Origin: Sphaerulina vaccinii
Lineage: Eukaryota > Ascomycota > Dothideomycetes > Mycosphaerellales > Mycosphaerellaceae
Assembly (NCBI GenBank): GCA_022570795.1
Contig: JAKUDP010000008.1
Coordinates: forward strand, 1,612,001 to 1,676,000
Direction of reading: 5' to 3'
Length of the DNA: 64,000 bases
Positions 1 to 9,388 of this stretch are shown here, one piece after another. The position numbers were made by a program, and so were the translations under genes. The notes under the pieces are model-generated. The model saw only the letters and a list, made by a program, of their open reading frames with translations. It was not told the DNA's origin and did not search any database. Every line of letters starts with the position of its first letter. Within the stretch, counting starts at the first letter, position 1.

Positions 1-1095
1 GAGCTCGTCGCAGGCGGCCTCTATGGCTTGAAGGTTTTCCTTGTCGACAAAATCGACTGCTCCAATCGTAGCCCGGATGGCGTTGAGACGAAATCTAAAT
101 GCCCCATACCCGTGGCTAAAGTGACATGCAACATTCGGCAGCCTTTTCAACCTCTTGGGTAACTCCTGCTCTGCCCTCTTCATCAAACACTGAAGTAGCG
201 AGAACGTGTTTCTCGTCAGGAAACGACCGGTGTCCGGAGTAAGATATGCTTCCACGGTGGGAGATACGCCAGTGATACTGATCTTCTTCTTAGCGTTGCG
301 TAGCAGGGTGATTGGCCAATATATACGTTTCAAAGTCTCGTCGTCGAAGAGCGTCATCGGCTGATACAGATCGAAATGCATAGACTCGAGAGACTTGTGC
401 ATGCTGAGTCGGGAGACCAGCGCGAAAAGGGCGTAGCCCATATTTATAGAGCAGGACGTCATTGACGTAGAGTCGCTGTCGGGCGCCAGCACAAGAGAGA
501 CCGAGATGTTGTCGAAGTCCAAGATCTTCTTGTCACTTTCGAAATGTAGATCACATAGTCCACCTGTACGTACGATAGCGCCAGGCCGCGGCACATAGTG
601 CATGTAGACTTCTCCGAGCCCACCAAGCCAAGGTTCCGGTTCCACCCTTTGAAACCCAGCACAGACGATGTACATCTTTCGTAAGTTCTCTCCGTAGAGG
701 ATGCCGGTGGTTTCCGCTTGTATCTGCTTACTGGCAGCGAGAATCCCAGGGTTGCAGAAGGCATCGGCGCGGGGAATCCAGGGCCCCAAGGCATGATCCT
801 CTTGACGAATTCGAATGTGAAGTAGCTGCCGATAGACCATGTTACGAAGCTCTGGCGGCAGTTCGAGAAATGGGAAGGGCCATTTCAGTTGTTCCATATC
901 ATCCCGAACCAGTATAGCGACACATCGATCTTTGCGCCAATGCGATGGTGGTGTGAAGAAGAGACGTGTCCTAATCAGAGTCTGCAGCTCTCTGCAGGTG
1001 TTGCCAGCTTTATACGCCTTGGCTGCTGCAACGGCAGGACCAAAGGTCTTCGGATCCGCATTATAAGGACGAGGCCCGGAAGAGGTGATCGGCAT
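1..1095 (-). CDS. F-box-like fungal protein, C-terminus cut by window edge
   Basis: The frame is open from an ATG at 1095 to the window edge (365 codons), so the C-terminus lies outside. An in-frame TAG about 33 codons upstream makes this ATG the first available start. Residues about 77-93 read FLELPPELRNMVYRQLL, the degenerate F-box-like signature common in large, poorly characterised families of filamentous ascomycetes. It is followed by the usual 'previous fall-out' pattern of these proteins (CNPGILAASKQIQAETTGILYGEN), here within residues about 110-140. No catalytic residues are apparent. If it is a true F-box protein it would act as an SCF ubiquitin-ligase adaptor, but many relatives have no tested function. 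The family assignment is fairly secure; the role is inference. Confidence 0.8.
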   Translation of the reverse strand, partial: MPITSSGPRPYNADPKTFGPAVAAAKAYKAGNTCRELQTLIRTRLFFTPPSHWRKDRCVAILVRDDMEQLKWPFPFLELPPELRNMVYRQLLHIRIRQEDHALGPWIPRADAFCNPGILAASKQIQAETTGILYGENLRKMYIVCAGFQRVEPEPWLGGLGEVYMHYVPRPGAIVRTGGLCDLHFESDKKILDFDNISVSLVLAPDSDSTSMTSCSINMGYALFALVSRLSMHKSLESMHFDLYQPMTLFDDETLKRIYWPITLLRNAKKKISITGVSPTVEAYLTPDTGRFLTRNTFSLLQCLMKRAEQELPKRLKRLPNVACHFSHGYGAFRFRLNAIRATIGAVDFVDKENLQAIEAACDEL

Positions 1096-1360
1096 GATGA
1101 TTCTGTAGATAACTGAGCTTGAATGTGCAGTGTTCGCGTGTGGTACTTGTGTTGAAGAAGTATCGAGGGCTGTGAAAGGATGAGCAACAACCTAATCGTC
1201 AGCGTATAAACTCCACGTGGTATGTTGCCAATAGTGGTTCAGTTTGTAAAGTAACCCACTCTACCAGACTTCTACGCATGCGCGAGCTGTGCGTGGCTAC
1301 AGGCAGTCACAATGTGTGTTGTCGGATCTCGCATTGCTTGGACCTGCAGGACGCCTTCCT

Positions 1361-2585
1361 TCACGTTGAGCCTTTCGTGGACTGCAGCGCATCATCCTTC
1401 ATACCTTCCAGCTCGGCCTTCAATCTCTCAAGTCCAGCATCCGTGCCCGTACTAGCATCCACCTCACGTCTAGGCAGCGAGCTGAAACTCCACTGAGGCT
1501 GACTCACTACAGTACTGACAGGCTCCAACCGCTGCTCACCCACAAAAGCATTCTCGGCACCTAGTCTCTGCCCATTGACCTTCAGATCAAAGATATCAAA
1601 CCTCTGATACCCACCAACAACATCATGGAACTGCTTCGGCTCCACACATTCATTCAAGTCCAGATCGGCATATGCGATACCCTCTTCGCCTTGAATCTGC
1701 TCTCCAACCTGAGCGCCAGTAGGATCCAGAAAGAGACTTGCGCCTTGTGTAAGTGAGTCTAACGTCTCGGCCGAAGAGGGCGAATGCTTGACAATGGTAT
1801 TGCGCATCTCCTTGTCCATGAAGCCACTACACAGAACGCCGAAACACTTCGCCTCAAAGCAATGCGCTGCCGTCCTGGTTCGATTTGCGGATATGTTATC
1901 ATACTGCTTGCCAGTCCCACTCACAGCTTTAGATCGTCTGGTAGGCCATACTGCAGGCCAAGTACTAAGATGTAGCTGCTCTCCCTGTGCCATCAACGCC
2001 CATCTAGCAAGTGGATTCGTATTCTCGCCGCATATCAGAGAGCCGACTTTCCCAATCCGTGGCGAGTCGATGACTTTGAGACCTGCGCCATCGCCTGGCG
2101 ACCAAGTCAATTTCTCAAAGAATGTCGGTACAAGCTTTCGATGATGATTCAAAATTTGTCCTTCATCTGATATAAGCACCGAGGCATTCCACATACAGCC
2201 CACGCTGGCTGCGGAACGCTCGTTGAAGCCAATGTGCGCGTAGATCTTGCTCTGTGCGCATGCTTGTTGAAGAGTCCGGATTTCTTTGCCATTGAGCAGC
2301 AGGCTTTCTGATGCGAGCTTGTTGAAGAAGTAATGATTGTCTATCGGCGCTGAGACTGCACTCCAAAGTGGAAATGCAGGAATGTGTGTCTCGGGAAAGA
2401 CAACTAGGTCGGCCTTGTTGCGTGCTGCTTCTTGGATCAGCCCGACCGTCTTCTGAACGGTCTTGGCTGTGTCGAGGAAGACTGGAGCAACATTGCAAGC
2501 TGAACTTCTGTCAGCTGACTAGTACTCCTTTTGAAGTCGCGTTCGCCGTACCCGCAACGCGTACTTTCGGTAGCCACGTTGCCAT
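1361..2585 (-). CDS. Nitrilase / carbon-nitrogen hydrolase
   Basis: A nitrilase-superfamily hydrolase of 390 residues, expected to convert nitriles to carboxylic acids (or cyanide to formamide in some fungal relatives). All three catalytic residues are visible: Glu48 in VVFPETH, Lys133 in HHRKLVPT and Cys168 in LICGENTNPLARW. There are two exons, 2552-2585 and 1361-2499; the 52-nt intron starts GTACGG and ends TTCAG, and joins KVRVA to ACNVAPVFLDT, restoring the conserved start of the family. Translation from the ATG at 2585 gives MATWLPKVRVA, matching the family's N-terminus. The tail after about residue 320 is hydrophilic and looks variable. The gene is followed on the same strand by an unrelated protein, so there is no context clue to its substrate. 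Confidence 0.92.
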
Positions 2586-2887
2586 TGTCGCTCGAGTGTC
2601 GGCTGGCGAAGCGTATATGGTCTCCTGCTGTACACCCGCTCTCGTCAGCTTGCCCAGCTGTTGTCGAGATGTCGTGTATCCGCACGTACGGAATCAGTCT
2701 TTCATCTGGCCTTCTTGAACCGGAATACCGGGTTGGAGGCGTGCTTGGCGCGGGGTATGATTTGCTGACGAAGACGAAGACGCCCTTTCGCGTAAAAGTA
2801 GTGCTGTGCTGCATTATCAAGGTGACATCGAGGTGAAATCTGCATGTGAGCATATTGCCAATGCTTACTCTGCATCTCTAGGCTCGA
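2586..2887. other. Intergenic, nitrilase promoter
   Basis: About 300 bp between the nitrilase start and the stop of the next minus-strand gene. I see no gene, repeat or clear TATA element in it. Confidence 0.6.
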
Positions 2888-4144
2888 TCATTGTTCCTCA
2901 GATGCCACGGATACCCAACAACCTCCAACGATGACCTTTTCTGCCTCTGCAACACTGTTCAAATCCTTCTCGCCATGACTCTCCCCACTCTCTTCTTCCA
3001 TCATAGGGAGAGGAGGTGACAAGCCGAAGTCGAAATCCAGCTCAACAGGACTGCTCGCAGAATTGATCAAACTCGGCACAGATCTTTCGTTGCCCTTCTC
3101 GAAAGCGCTATGATAGTAGAGTAGACCATCTTCTGTAGCCTCGATCATCCATGGTGTCGCAGGAGAATCGTGATGCTCAGTAGCAGTAGAAATGCTGGCT
3201 GGACCGGCAGCAAAGCTGGTCAGACGCTGGTCCTTGCCACTATCTCGTTTCGGTTTGATATGTAGTGATGCTCTCCTTGCCCATGAGAGAGGATGTAGCG
3301 CAGCCAGCTTCTTTGCCAGACGATCTGGAGCGACTCGTGGCACTGTAATCATGGATGGCGTCAATGCTGAAGATCGTGCAGATGTGTTTGTCGTAGGAGC
3401 TGAGACCTTCGCTGGGCGCTCGATGGGCGTAGCATCTAGCTCTGCCATGAGTGTGCCATCGCTGTTCCGTGGCAATTGGATATCGTCCATCAAGCCATGA
3501 AGTTTTGCATACTCGTATATGTCGCATTCGTCAAGGTCATCATGTCGTCGCGACACCGTTGGTGACTTTTCGATAGTAGCAATCGTCGCCTTGGGCTCCC
3601 AGAAGTTCCTAAATGAAGCCTGAGCACTGACTGGTGTGCGACAAGTCCAATGTGATGCATATAGATTCTCCAGTGGAAAGTCCTTGAAGCATGAGTCGAA
3701 ATCTGTGCGAAACTTGAGTTCACCATTTGTCTGGCGTTTGACCTGTCGTCTAATAATGAGCAAGTGCATGTCTTCCTCTGCGTCGTGTCGACGTCGCTCG
3801 AAACGGTTGAGTCTGACAGAACTGTTTGCTGAGACCGGCTCTGGAGGCGAGGAGTAGCATACTTCTTCTACCACTTCGGGGCCAGCGCTAACAGAAGAGG
3901 TGACTTCGCCACCTTCATGTATTGAAGAGATGCAGCTGCTGGCTTGGCTCCCGATAATCGTCTCGTCATGATTATGGCCACGAGTATAGTATGCAGCCAC
4001 ATCATCGGGTGCTCGCTCATGGTCTGCGAGTAGGCCTCCGCGCAACCAGACAGCCGGTGCAATCTGCCGTTGTTCTTGCTTGTTCTCGCCTTCTCGCGCT
4101 CGCGCAGCATTGTTTCCCTGTTCCAGAGCTTCGGTGGGCTTCAT
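2888..4144 (-). CDS. Hypothetical protein, low-complexity, no known domain
   Basis: An intronless frame of 418 residues from the first ATG (4144). The open frame continues about 31 codons further upstream through hydrophobic residues but without an ATG, so a short upstream exon cannot be excluded. The protein is mostly hydrophilic and looks disordered, with Ser/Thr-, Glu- and Arg-rich stretches. A more ordered central part contains RFERRRHDAEEDMHLLIIRR and a tract with FWEPKATIATIEKSP. No enzyme motif, signal peptide or internal membrane segment is recognisable. I do not recognise the family and assign no function. Codon use and length argue for a real gene. Confidence 0.65.
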   Translation of the reverse strand: MKPTEALEQGNNAARAREGENKQEQRQIAPAVWLRGGLLADHERAPDDVAAYYTRGHNHDETIIGSQASSCISSIHEGGEVTSSVSAGPEVVEEVCYSSPPEPVSANSSVRLNRFERRRHDAEEDMHLLIIRRQVKRQTNGELKFRTDFDSCFKDFPLENLYASHWTCRTPVSAQASFRNFWEPKATIATIEKSPTVSRRHDDLDECDIYEYAKLHGLMDDIQLPRNSDGTLMAELDATPIERPAKVSAPTTNTSARSSALTPSMITVPRVAPDRLAKKLAALHPLSWARRASLHIKPKRDSGKDQRLTSFAAGPASISTATEHHDSPATPWMIEATEDGLLYYHSAFEKGNERSVPSLINSASSPVELDFDFGLSPPLPMMEEESGESHGEKDLNSVAEAEKVIVGGCWVSVASEEQ

Positions 4145-4889
4145 GTAGTGCAACAACCCGAGCCTTATCAAGGTGGAGAGGACAGATCGTAACAACACGT
4201 GGTTGAGAAGTGACAACAGATGCAGTACGCAGTGCAATACGAAAAGCGTGCTCGGGAGAAGGGTGGAAAGAAGTAGACATACTCACAAGAAGCTTACTAG
4301 GAGGTGGGATGGTACAAATCGTGGCGTGAGAGTGCTCTCATGATCCAGATGTAATCCGCCATCATCAGCAGCATGTGCTAGATGTATCAGCTGTACTGTT
4401 AGCGGGGGCGAGTGTCAGTACTGAGGGTGGTGTGGTGTGGTCCCGTCGGTGAGAGTTGGCGAAGGCGCGTTGATGACTTGCATGAAAGATGCATGAAGAT
4501 GCTGGTCCTGGTCGAGAAGTGTGTTTCCAAACAAAATACCCTTGCACAGTGCTTGTCATCTGCGCTAAATCTGCGGGCCGTAGTCTAACCGAGCCAATAT
4601 TCTGCGAACTGCACTTCTTGACTTCCTTCACTCTTCGGCCTACAAGTGGTTTCATACCGCATCTCTCGTCCAACTTTCTTTGCTCTCTCTCTGACTTCTT
4701 CAACTGGCTCAACTGGCTCTCGCCTGGCCCCAGAGCAGCGCAGTCAACTCTCACTCATCGAAACTGTGGTGCGTTAACAACTCTTCACTTTGCAGCTTTC
4801 GAGCCCTCTGAATCCGGCTGGTAGTCTTGAGTGTGAGGCGAAATACGCTTGTCGATGCAACGACAATCCGCAGTTAACCCTCGCTCATC
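4145..4889. other. Intergenic between orphan gene and NPP1-like gene
   Basis: 745 bp holding the promoter of the orphan gene and the 3' flank of the NPP1-like gene. There is a pyrimidine-rich stretch near 4680-4710 with a short direct repeat (CAACTGGCT twice). A GTGAGTATG donor-like site on the minus strand near 4286 could belong to a 5'-UTR intron of the orphan gene. No convincing coding sequence is seen. Confidence 0.5.
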
Positions 4890-5816
4890 TCAGCCCCTAT
4901 TGAACTGATCGTCCCAGGCACTCTCCAGATAGGAATTCCAGAGTTTTCCCAGTGGGAAAGTGGCTTTACGCCAATCATGATTGTCAAGCGCCTGTCTCGC
5001 GACTTCACTCATGACATCCCAATCGATAAGAGGCATGTCGATTGTATCATATCCGTGTGCATTCGGGTCTTCATACTTGAGTTTCAGGGAATGGTTCTTT
5101 ATACCACCACTCCGGTAATAGTGGAGGCCAATATGAGTCCCACCGTGGGCATATTTGGCCAACCGCTCGGCGTTCCCGATCGCCTTCTTCTTATATTTTC
5201 CATGAGCTGAGGCCGAGATACCCAGAACTCTTGGACGAGTGGGACCCTCACCAGTATAATATACTTCCCGGGGATCGATGAAGATTACCACGTGCTCCCA
5301 TTCATGCCGATGACCGCCGTTGACAGGTCCACTCTTGTTCTGATCCTTGGGCATATACCATGCATAAGAGAGAGCCCATATGTTCTCTGTGAAGTTGCCT
5401 CCGCGAACATAAGTCTGGCCAACATGTCCCTTATGTGGAGCACAATTTCCGTCCTTAGCTCCGGAGGCCTTGAGACCCTTGTTCACTTGGCCAATGTCAG
5501 TGACTGCTGCTTCGGCAGCACAGCCAGTGTTGATGTGGAGTATTGGCTCGAACATCTTCATTACTTCGCCTACTCGCACCGGAGCCCTGGCGCCACCGCC
5601 GGGTACGTCTATGGCGGGTACAATTATCGGTCCTTCTTGGACTCTTTCCGGATAGGCCTTGCCATCCATATACTTGTGAGGGACTATCTCGAGGTAGTGT
5701 GGGAACTTGCTTGCGTCAAACGCGCCCGAATTGTTTCGCGCGTGCTTGACCATCGGTATGGCGACGGCAGAAGTAGCAACAGCTAGAAGGTAGACCCAGG
5801 AGATGAGGCGAGGCAT
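4890..5816 (-). CDS. NPP1 / necrosis- and ethylene-inducing-like secreted protein (NLP)
   Basis: A secreted protein of 308 residues in the NPP1 (NLP) family. Family members with activity act on plant plasma membranes as cytolysins; many others are non-cytotoxic. The start at 5816 is chosen because it begins a clean signal peptide (hydrophobic residues 4-20); the frame stays open upstream but those residues do not fit the family. The diagnostic heptapeptide is at 168-174 and reads GHRHEWE, whereas the usual form is GHRHDWE, so the acidic metal-contacting position is changed from Asp to Glu. Cys99 and Cys125 are placed like the single disulfide of type 1 NLPs. At 308 residues it is somewhat longer than typical members. 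Whether this copy is active cannot be told from sequence. Confidence 0.9.
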   Translation of the reverse strand: MPRLISWVYLLAVATSAVAIPMVKHARNNSGAFDASKFPHYLEIVPHKYMDGKAYPERVQEGPIIVPAIDVPGGGARAPVRVGEVMKMFEPILHINTGCAAEAAVTDIGQVNKGLKASGAKDGNCAPHKGHVGQTYVRGGNFTENIWALSYAWYMPKDQNKSGPVNGGHRHEWEHVVIFIDPREVYYTGEGPTRPRVLGISASAHGKYKKKAIGNAERLAKYAHGGTHIGLHYYRSGGIKNHSLKLKYEDPNAHGYDTIDMPLIDWDVMSEVARQALDNHDWRKATFPLGKLWNSYLESAWDDQFNRG

Positions 5817-6521
5817 CTTCGTGTATGTCCTGCGTTCCTCTGGAAGGTGTGCTGAGATGTCGTAGATGTTGAAGAAACAAAAGACAAAGACCAGGAAAGG
5901 AGGCGAGCAGGAACGAGAGAGCATAGCGCTGTTCCTCTTATGCAACGTTGCTTCTACCACCATTGGGCACGAGAACCTCGTTCCTTAGGTGTGAGCTGGA
6001 TGTGGACACCATCTGCGATCCATTAGCAAGTTAAATATTGCCATACAGAGTGCGCCTCAAGCGACCAATGCTAGACAAGAGCTGCGCAACTGGACAGGTG
6101 GTGGCTGGAAACATGGGAGAAGTGAAGATGTCCTGTGTTCCGAACACATCCGAGCGGTCAGGTCGCTGCAACCAGGTGGCGGGCGAGAAGTATACATTCG
6201 TATACGGATACTAGAAGATCATCTGCTATCTTGCACCACGGTCCTGTTGAAGGCATTGTCCTGATTTTCAGACAGATTTATGGTCAATGTGTTTCCTCAT
6301 ATACCAAACACTGGTCCATAGCTGATAGTGGAGAGCAAGGTTCGCTGCAAAGTCTGGTAGGAGGCCAACTGTACGTTTCTGCCCCCAAACAGACGCTTCG
6401 AGGTTGTGTGAAGTGAGGCCAAAGTTCGAAGTGTTACTGTTATTTCCACAACACGCTATTTCCCACACAGCATTGATAGGCAGGCGCAAGGGAGCCAGTC
6501 CGATTGGGGACAGGTACGTCT

Positions 6522-6590
6522 GGTAGATATTGAGCTTTTGCACTGGTAGAGATTGATCTTTTGCACTGGTAGAGACTGATCTTGGTACCC
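6522..6590. repeat. 23-bp tandem repeat, 3 copies
   Basis: Three copies starting at 6522, 6545 and 6568, each opening GGTAGA and the first two sharing a TTTTGCACT ending. The third copy diverges at its 3' end. It abuts a second, unrelated tandem repeat. Confidence 0.8.
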
Positions 6591-6592
6591 AT

Positions 6593-6671
6593 AACATCGT
6601 GAGCATAAGACGCTGACACAGAACATCGTGAGCACAAGACGAGAACATCGTGAGCACAAGACGCTGACAAA
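6593..6671. repeat. 22-29-bp tandem repeat, 3 copies
   Basis: Three copies of AACATCGTGAGCAYAAGACG starting at 6593, 6622 and 6644. Copies one and three continue with CTGACA; the second is 7 bp shorter. The pattern fits replication slippage. Confidence 0.8.
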
Positions 6672-7143
6672 GTGAGGAGTGAGGCCAGCCAGCAGTCGAC
6701 TTACTCACCTGGTCGCCATGAGTCTGTCGCGACTGAACGCAAGATAGCCCATGCCACAATCTGCATCAGACACGGTCTCCTCGTCCAACTCCCCAGGCGA
6801 CTACGTCGCCACCGTCGCTTTCTGTGGGTTGCTTGAATTCGCTGGCCTCCAGTAGAATATGGAACCGCACACGTGGCAATCCTGCCCGCAGCAACCACAT
6901 CAGAATATCATCAATCAGCGAATCATGTGGCCTAGCACTTCTGGTCCACTAGGCCATGTTCGTCTTCTGTTGGTAAAACTGGAACTTTATCACGATGCCT
7001 GAACATGGCTGGAAAGGCAGCAAATGTCTTTTCATTACTCGTGCCATCAATAGCCAACGCCAACACCATCGCTAGCAAGCAGTATACGAAACAGTCCTGT
7101 AGTCCTGGGCAGAGCGCCATCCAATGTACCTCGATGAGTTCAA

Positions 7144-9207
7144 TCAACCACGAAGAGTATCATCCAAGTTCCCTCTCCGTCTCTTCAAAGGCGAGAACTG
7201 GAACCCACTCCCATCCTGAGCGGTCATCAATATCGACGAACCAATCTTGCTCGCTCCAAGGAAACCACCTGCTTTCTTCGCTCCAGCGCCAAGTGCGCCG
7301 AAGCCTCGTCCACCAAGTAACGTCCTGCCAGGGAGAGCCTTCGCAGGTGCTGTCGCCTCTTCCTCTTCGTCGAATAGTGTTTTGCCAAGTCCGCCCAGTT
7401 TGCGATTCTTCTTGCTCTGTACCTTCTTCGCGGCCTCTGGCTTGTTGAAGGTATCAAAATCAACGAGCGATTTGCGCTTCTTCTGCTTCTTCTTGGTCGC
7501 GGCATCAGGTGGGTTCGCAGGGTCATCGCCATCGTGGACTTTGGTCTTGATCGTTTTTGCTGCTGGAGGCTTCACAGCAGGTGCGTTCTCCTGTCCTTGG
7601 CTGTGTACATCTTCGGCCTCTTCCGTGACCATTTCGAGCATCGGCATCGCTGCCTTCTGCTTGCGTTGTCTCGGTGCAGGCTTCTTGACTTGCAGATTTG
7701 TGTCGGCTGATGCAAGAGGCACTTTCTTTTGCTTTGTGGTGACTGCGATAGCTGAAGGAGAGGTTGCAGGCACCTCGACTTCCTTTCCAGGCTTGTCATC
7801 CTCGTCAGAGCCTGCTTCTTCGTTGTCGCTGTCAGGAGCAATGCTAGCAGTCCTATTAAGGAATGGCGTGATGCTGAATGATGACTTCTCGCCAACTGCA
7901 GGAGCTTTGCGTCCACGCTTTGCAACTGGACCATCGCCTGGTGTGCCGAGAGTGGTAGCATCAGCTTCGAATGCTGCAGCTGTTCGCTTCTTCGCATTTG
8001 CTGCTGTTGAGCCCTTGGTCGCCTTCTTTGTAGGTTGCGCAGTCGTAGAGGACTGCTCGCGTGCTGCCTCGAGCTCTGCTTCAGTCTCCTTCAGCTTCTC
8101 CTTGGTTGTCTTCAGCTTCGTACGGAACTGCCCAAGCTTCTCGTCTAGCGTCGTCTTCTGGGCCTCGATTTCAGCAAGTTGCTTCTCTGCAGCTTTCTCG
8201 ACCTTTGCACGCTCCTTCTTCTCCTTGGCAAGCTCTTGTCGAAGCTCTTCGACCTGCTCGTCATTTTCAGCTGTAGCCGTGGCTGTTGCTCCTGCCTGCT
8301 TAAGTGCCTTTGCCGCCCGCTTCCTCTCCTTCTCAAGCTCTTCTTGCAGGCTTTCTACCTGTTCCTCGAGCTTATTCTTTGCCTTTTTCTCCTTGAGCAG
8401 ATCCTTTCGCACGTCCTCAGCTTGCGTATTCTCTTGCGCAGCCTCTAGCTCCTCTTCTGCCTTCTGTCGCGCTCTCTTCTCTCTAGCCAGCTCTTTTCGC
8501 ACCTCGTCGACGTTGACATCAGTCTGCGAGACATCTGCAGCCTCTTCTGCGCGTTGTCGAGCGCGTTTCTCCTTGGCTAATTCGCGTCTTAGCTGCTCGA
8601 CTTGCTCTTCTTGAGCAATCTCCACACCAGTATTCCTCCGCTTGGCCATTGCGCGCTTCGTATCTCGCTTCGCATTCTCCAGCTCGCATTGGATCTCGGT
8701 CAATTGGCGCTGCAAGTCCAGCTTCTCGGTCATCAGCGCTTCAGTGTTGCCCGCTTGCGCTTTCAAGTGCTCCAGTTGAGGCCTCAGCACAGACAGTTCT
8801 CGTGTCAACGCGAGCTTCTCTGTCAAGAATGTCTCTGTATCTGCTGCAGTCGTCTGAAATGCTCTCGCCTCGGCTTGAAGAGTACCCACTTCCTGTTCTC
8901 GCGCCCGTAGTAGTGTCTCAATGTCTGATAGTCGCGCTTCAGCCTCCTCGGCGCGTGCTAGATTCTCGCTGACTAGTCGCTCGAACTGATCACATCGACC
9001 TTCTTCCTGGCCCAGCAAATCGCGTAGTTCGTCATTGTCGTCCTCTAATATATGTATATCAAATCGCAGGCGCCGGATATCCTCATCCTTGGTGATGATG
9101 TCGACTAAATGCGTGCTATTCGCGTGCTTCAGCTCGACAGCAGCAGTGTGCAGTGAGTGTTCGTGTATTGGTGCCATATTGGCTGCTTTGGTAGAGTGTG
9201 CAGGCAT
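7144..9207 (-). CDS. Coiled-coil protein with basic nuclear-type C-terminus
   Basis: An intronless protein of 687 residues. Residues about 35-390 are an almost continuous heptad-rich coiled coil, with repeated blocks of the form ELAKEKRARQRAEE, VRKELAREKRARQKAEE and VRKDLLKEKKAKNKLEE. The C-terminal 300 residues are disordered and rich in Lys, Ala and acidic patches, with several clusters that look like nuclear localisation signals (KKKQKKRK, KSKKNRK). A glycine-rich segment and the conserved-looking end QFSPLKRRRGNLDDTLRG follow. Related fungal proteins are usually annotated only by their coiled coil; a chromosome or spindle scaffold role is possible but unproven. A second ATG lies 10 codons downstream and is an equally plausible start. 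It is divergent from OST3, sharing a 181-bp promoter region. Confidence 0.8.
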   Translation of the reverse strand: MPAHSTKAANMAPIHEHSLHTAAVELKHANSTHLVDIITKDEDIRRLRFDIHILEDDNDELRDLLGQEEGRCDQFERLVSENLARAEEAEARLSDIETLLRAREQEVGTLQAEARAFQTTAADTETFLTEKLALTRELSVLRPQLEHLKAQAGNTEALMTEKLDLQRQLTEIQCELENAKRDTKRAMAKRRNTGVEIAQEEQVEQLRRELAKEKRARQRAEEAADVSQTDVNVDEVRKELAREKRARQKAEEELEAAQENTQAEDVRKDLLKEKKAKNKLEEQVESLQEELEKERKRAAKALKQAGATATATAENDEQVEELRQELAKEKKERAKVEKAAEKQLAEIEAQKTTLDEKLGQFRTKLKTTKEKLKETEAELEAAREQSSTTAQPTKKATKGSTAANAKKRTAAAFEADATTLGTPGDGPVAKRGRKAPAVGEKSSFSITPFLNRTASIAPDSDNEEAGSDEDDKPGKEVEVPATSPSAIAVTTKQKKVPLASADTNLQVKKPAPRQRKQKAAMPMLEMVTEEAEDVHSQGQENAPAVKPPAAKTIKTKVHDGDDPANPPDAATKKKQKKRKSLVDFDTFNKPEAAKKVQSKKNRKLGGLGKTLFDEEEEATAPAKALPGRTLLGGRGFGALGAGAKKAGGFLGASKIGSSILMTAQDGSGFQFSPLKRRRGNLDDTLRG

Positions 9208-9388
9208 TATGATGCTGCGTAGGAGAAGTTGTCGTGAGAGTAAACAGACATGTCAACAAGCTGATCGAAGCTAGAGCGAATTGAGTTCTCGCTTAACTGC
9301 CTCCTTTGGGACAGCCACGTCTTTCAAGCTGTCCTTCTCACGAACGAGAGCTACTTACCAGTCCATTGAATAACACATACCAAGCAAG

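Larger units (their letters stand above)
5817..7143. other. Intergenic, with short tandem repeats
   Basis: 1.3 kb between the NPP1-like gene and the coiled-coil gene. It contains two adjacent short tandem repeats (listed separately) and, on the minus strand at 6934-7120, a 62-codon ATG frame with a hydrophobic leader that might encode a small secreted peptide. Nothing else is supportable. Confidence 0.5.

Noticed and set aside
7247..8614. A 455-codon plus-strand frame opposite the coiled-coil gene
   Set aside because: It mirrors the heptad-rich, Lys/Glu-biased gene on the other strand; its Ser/Phe/Leu runs are the antisense of Lys/Glu/Gln codons and show no domain.
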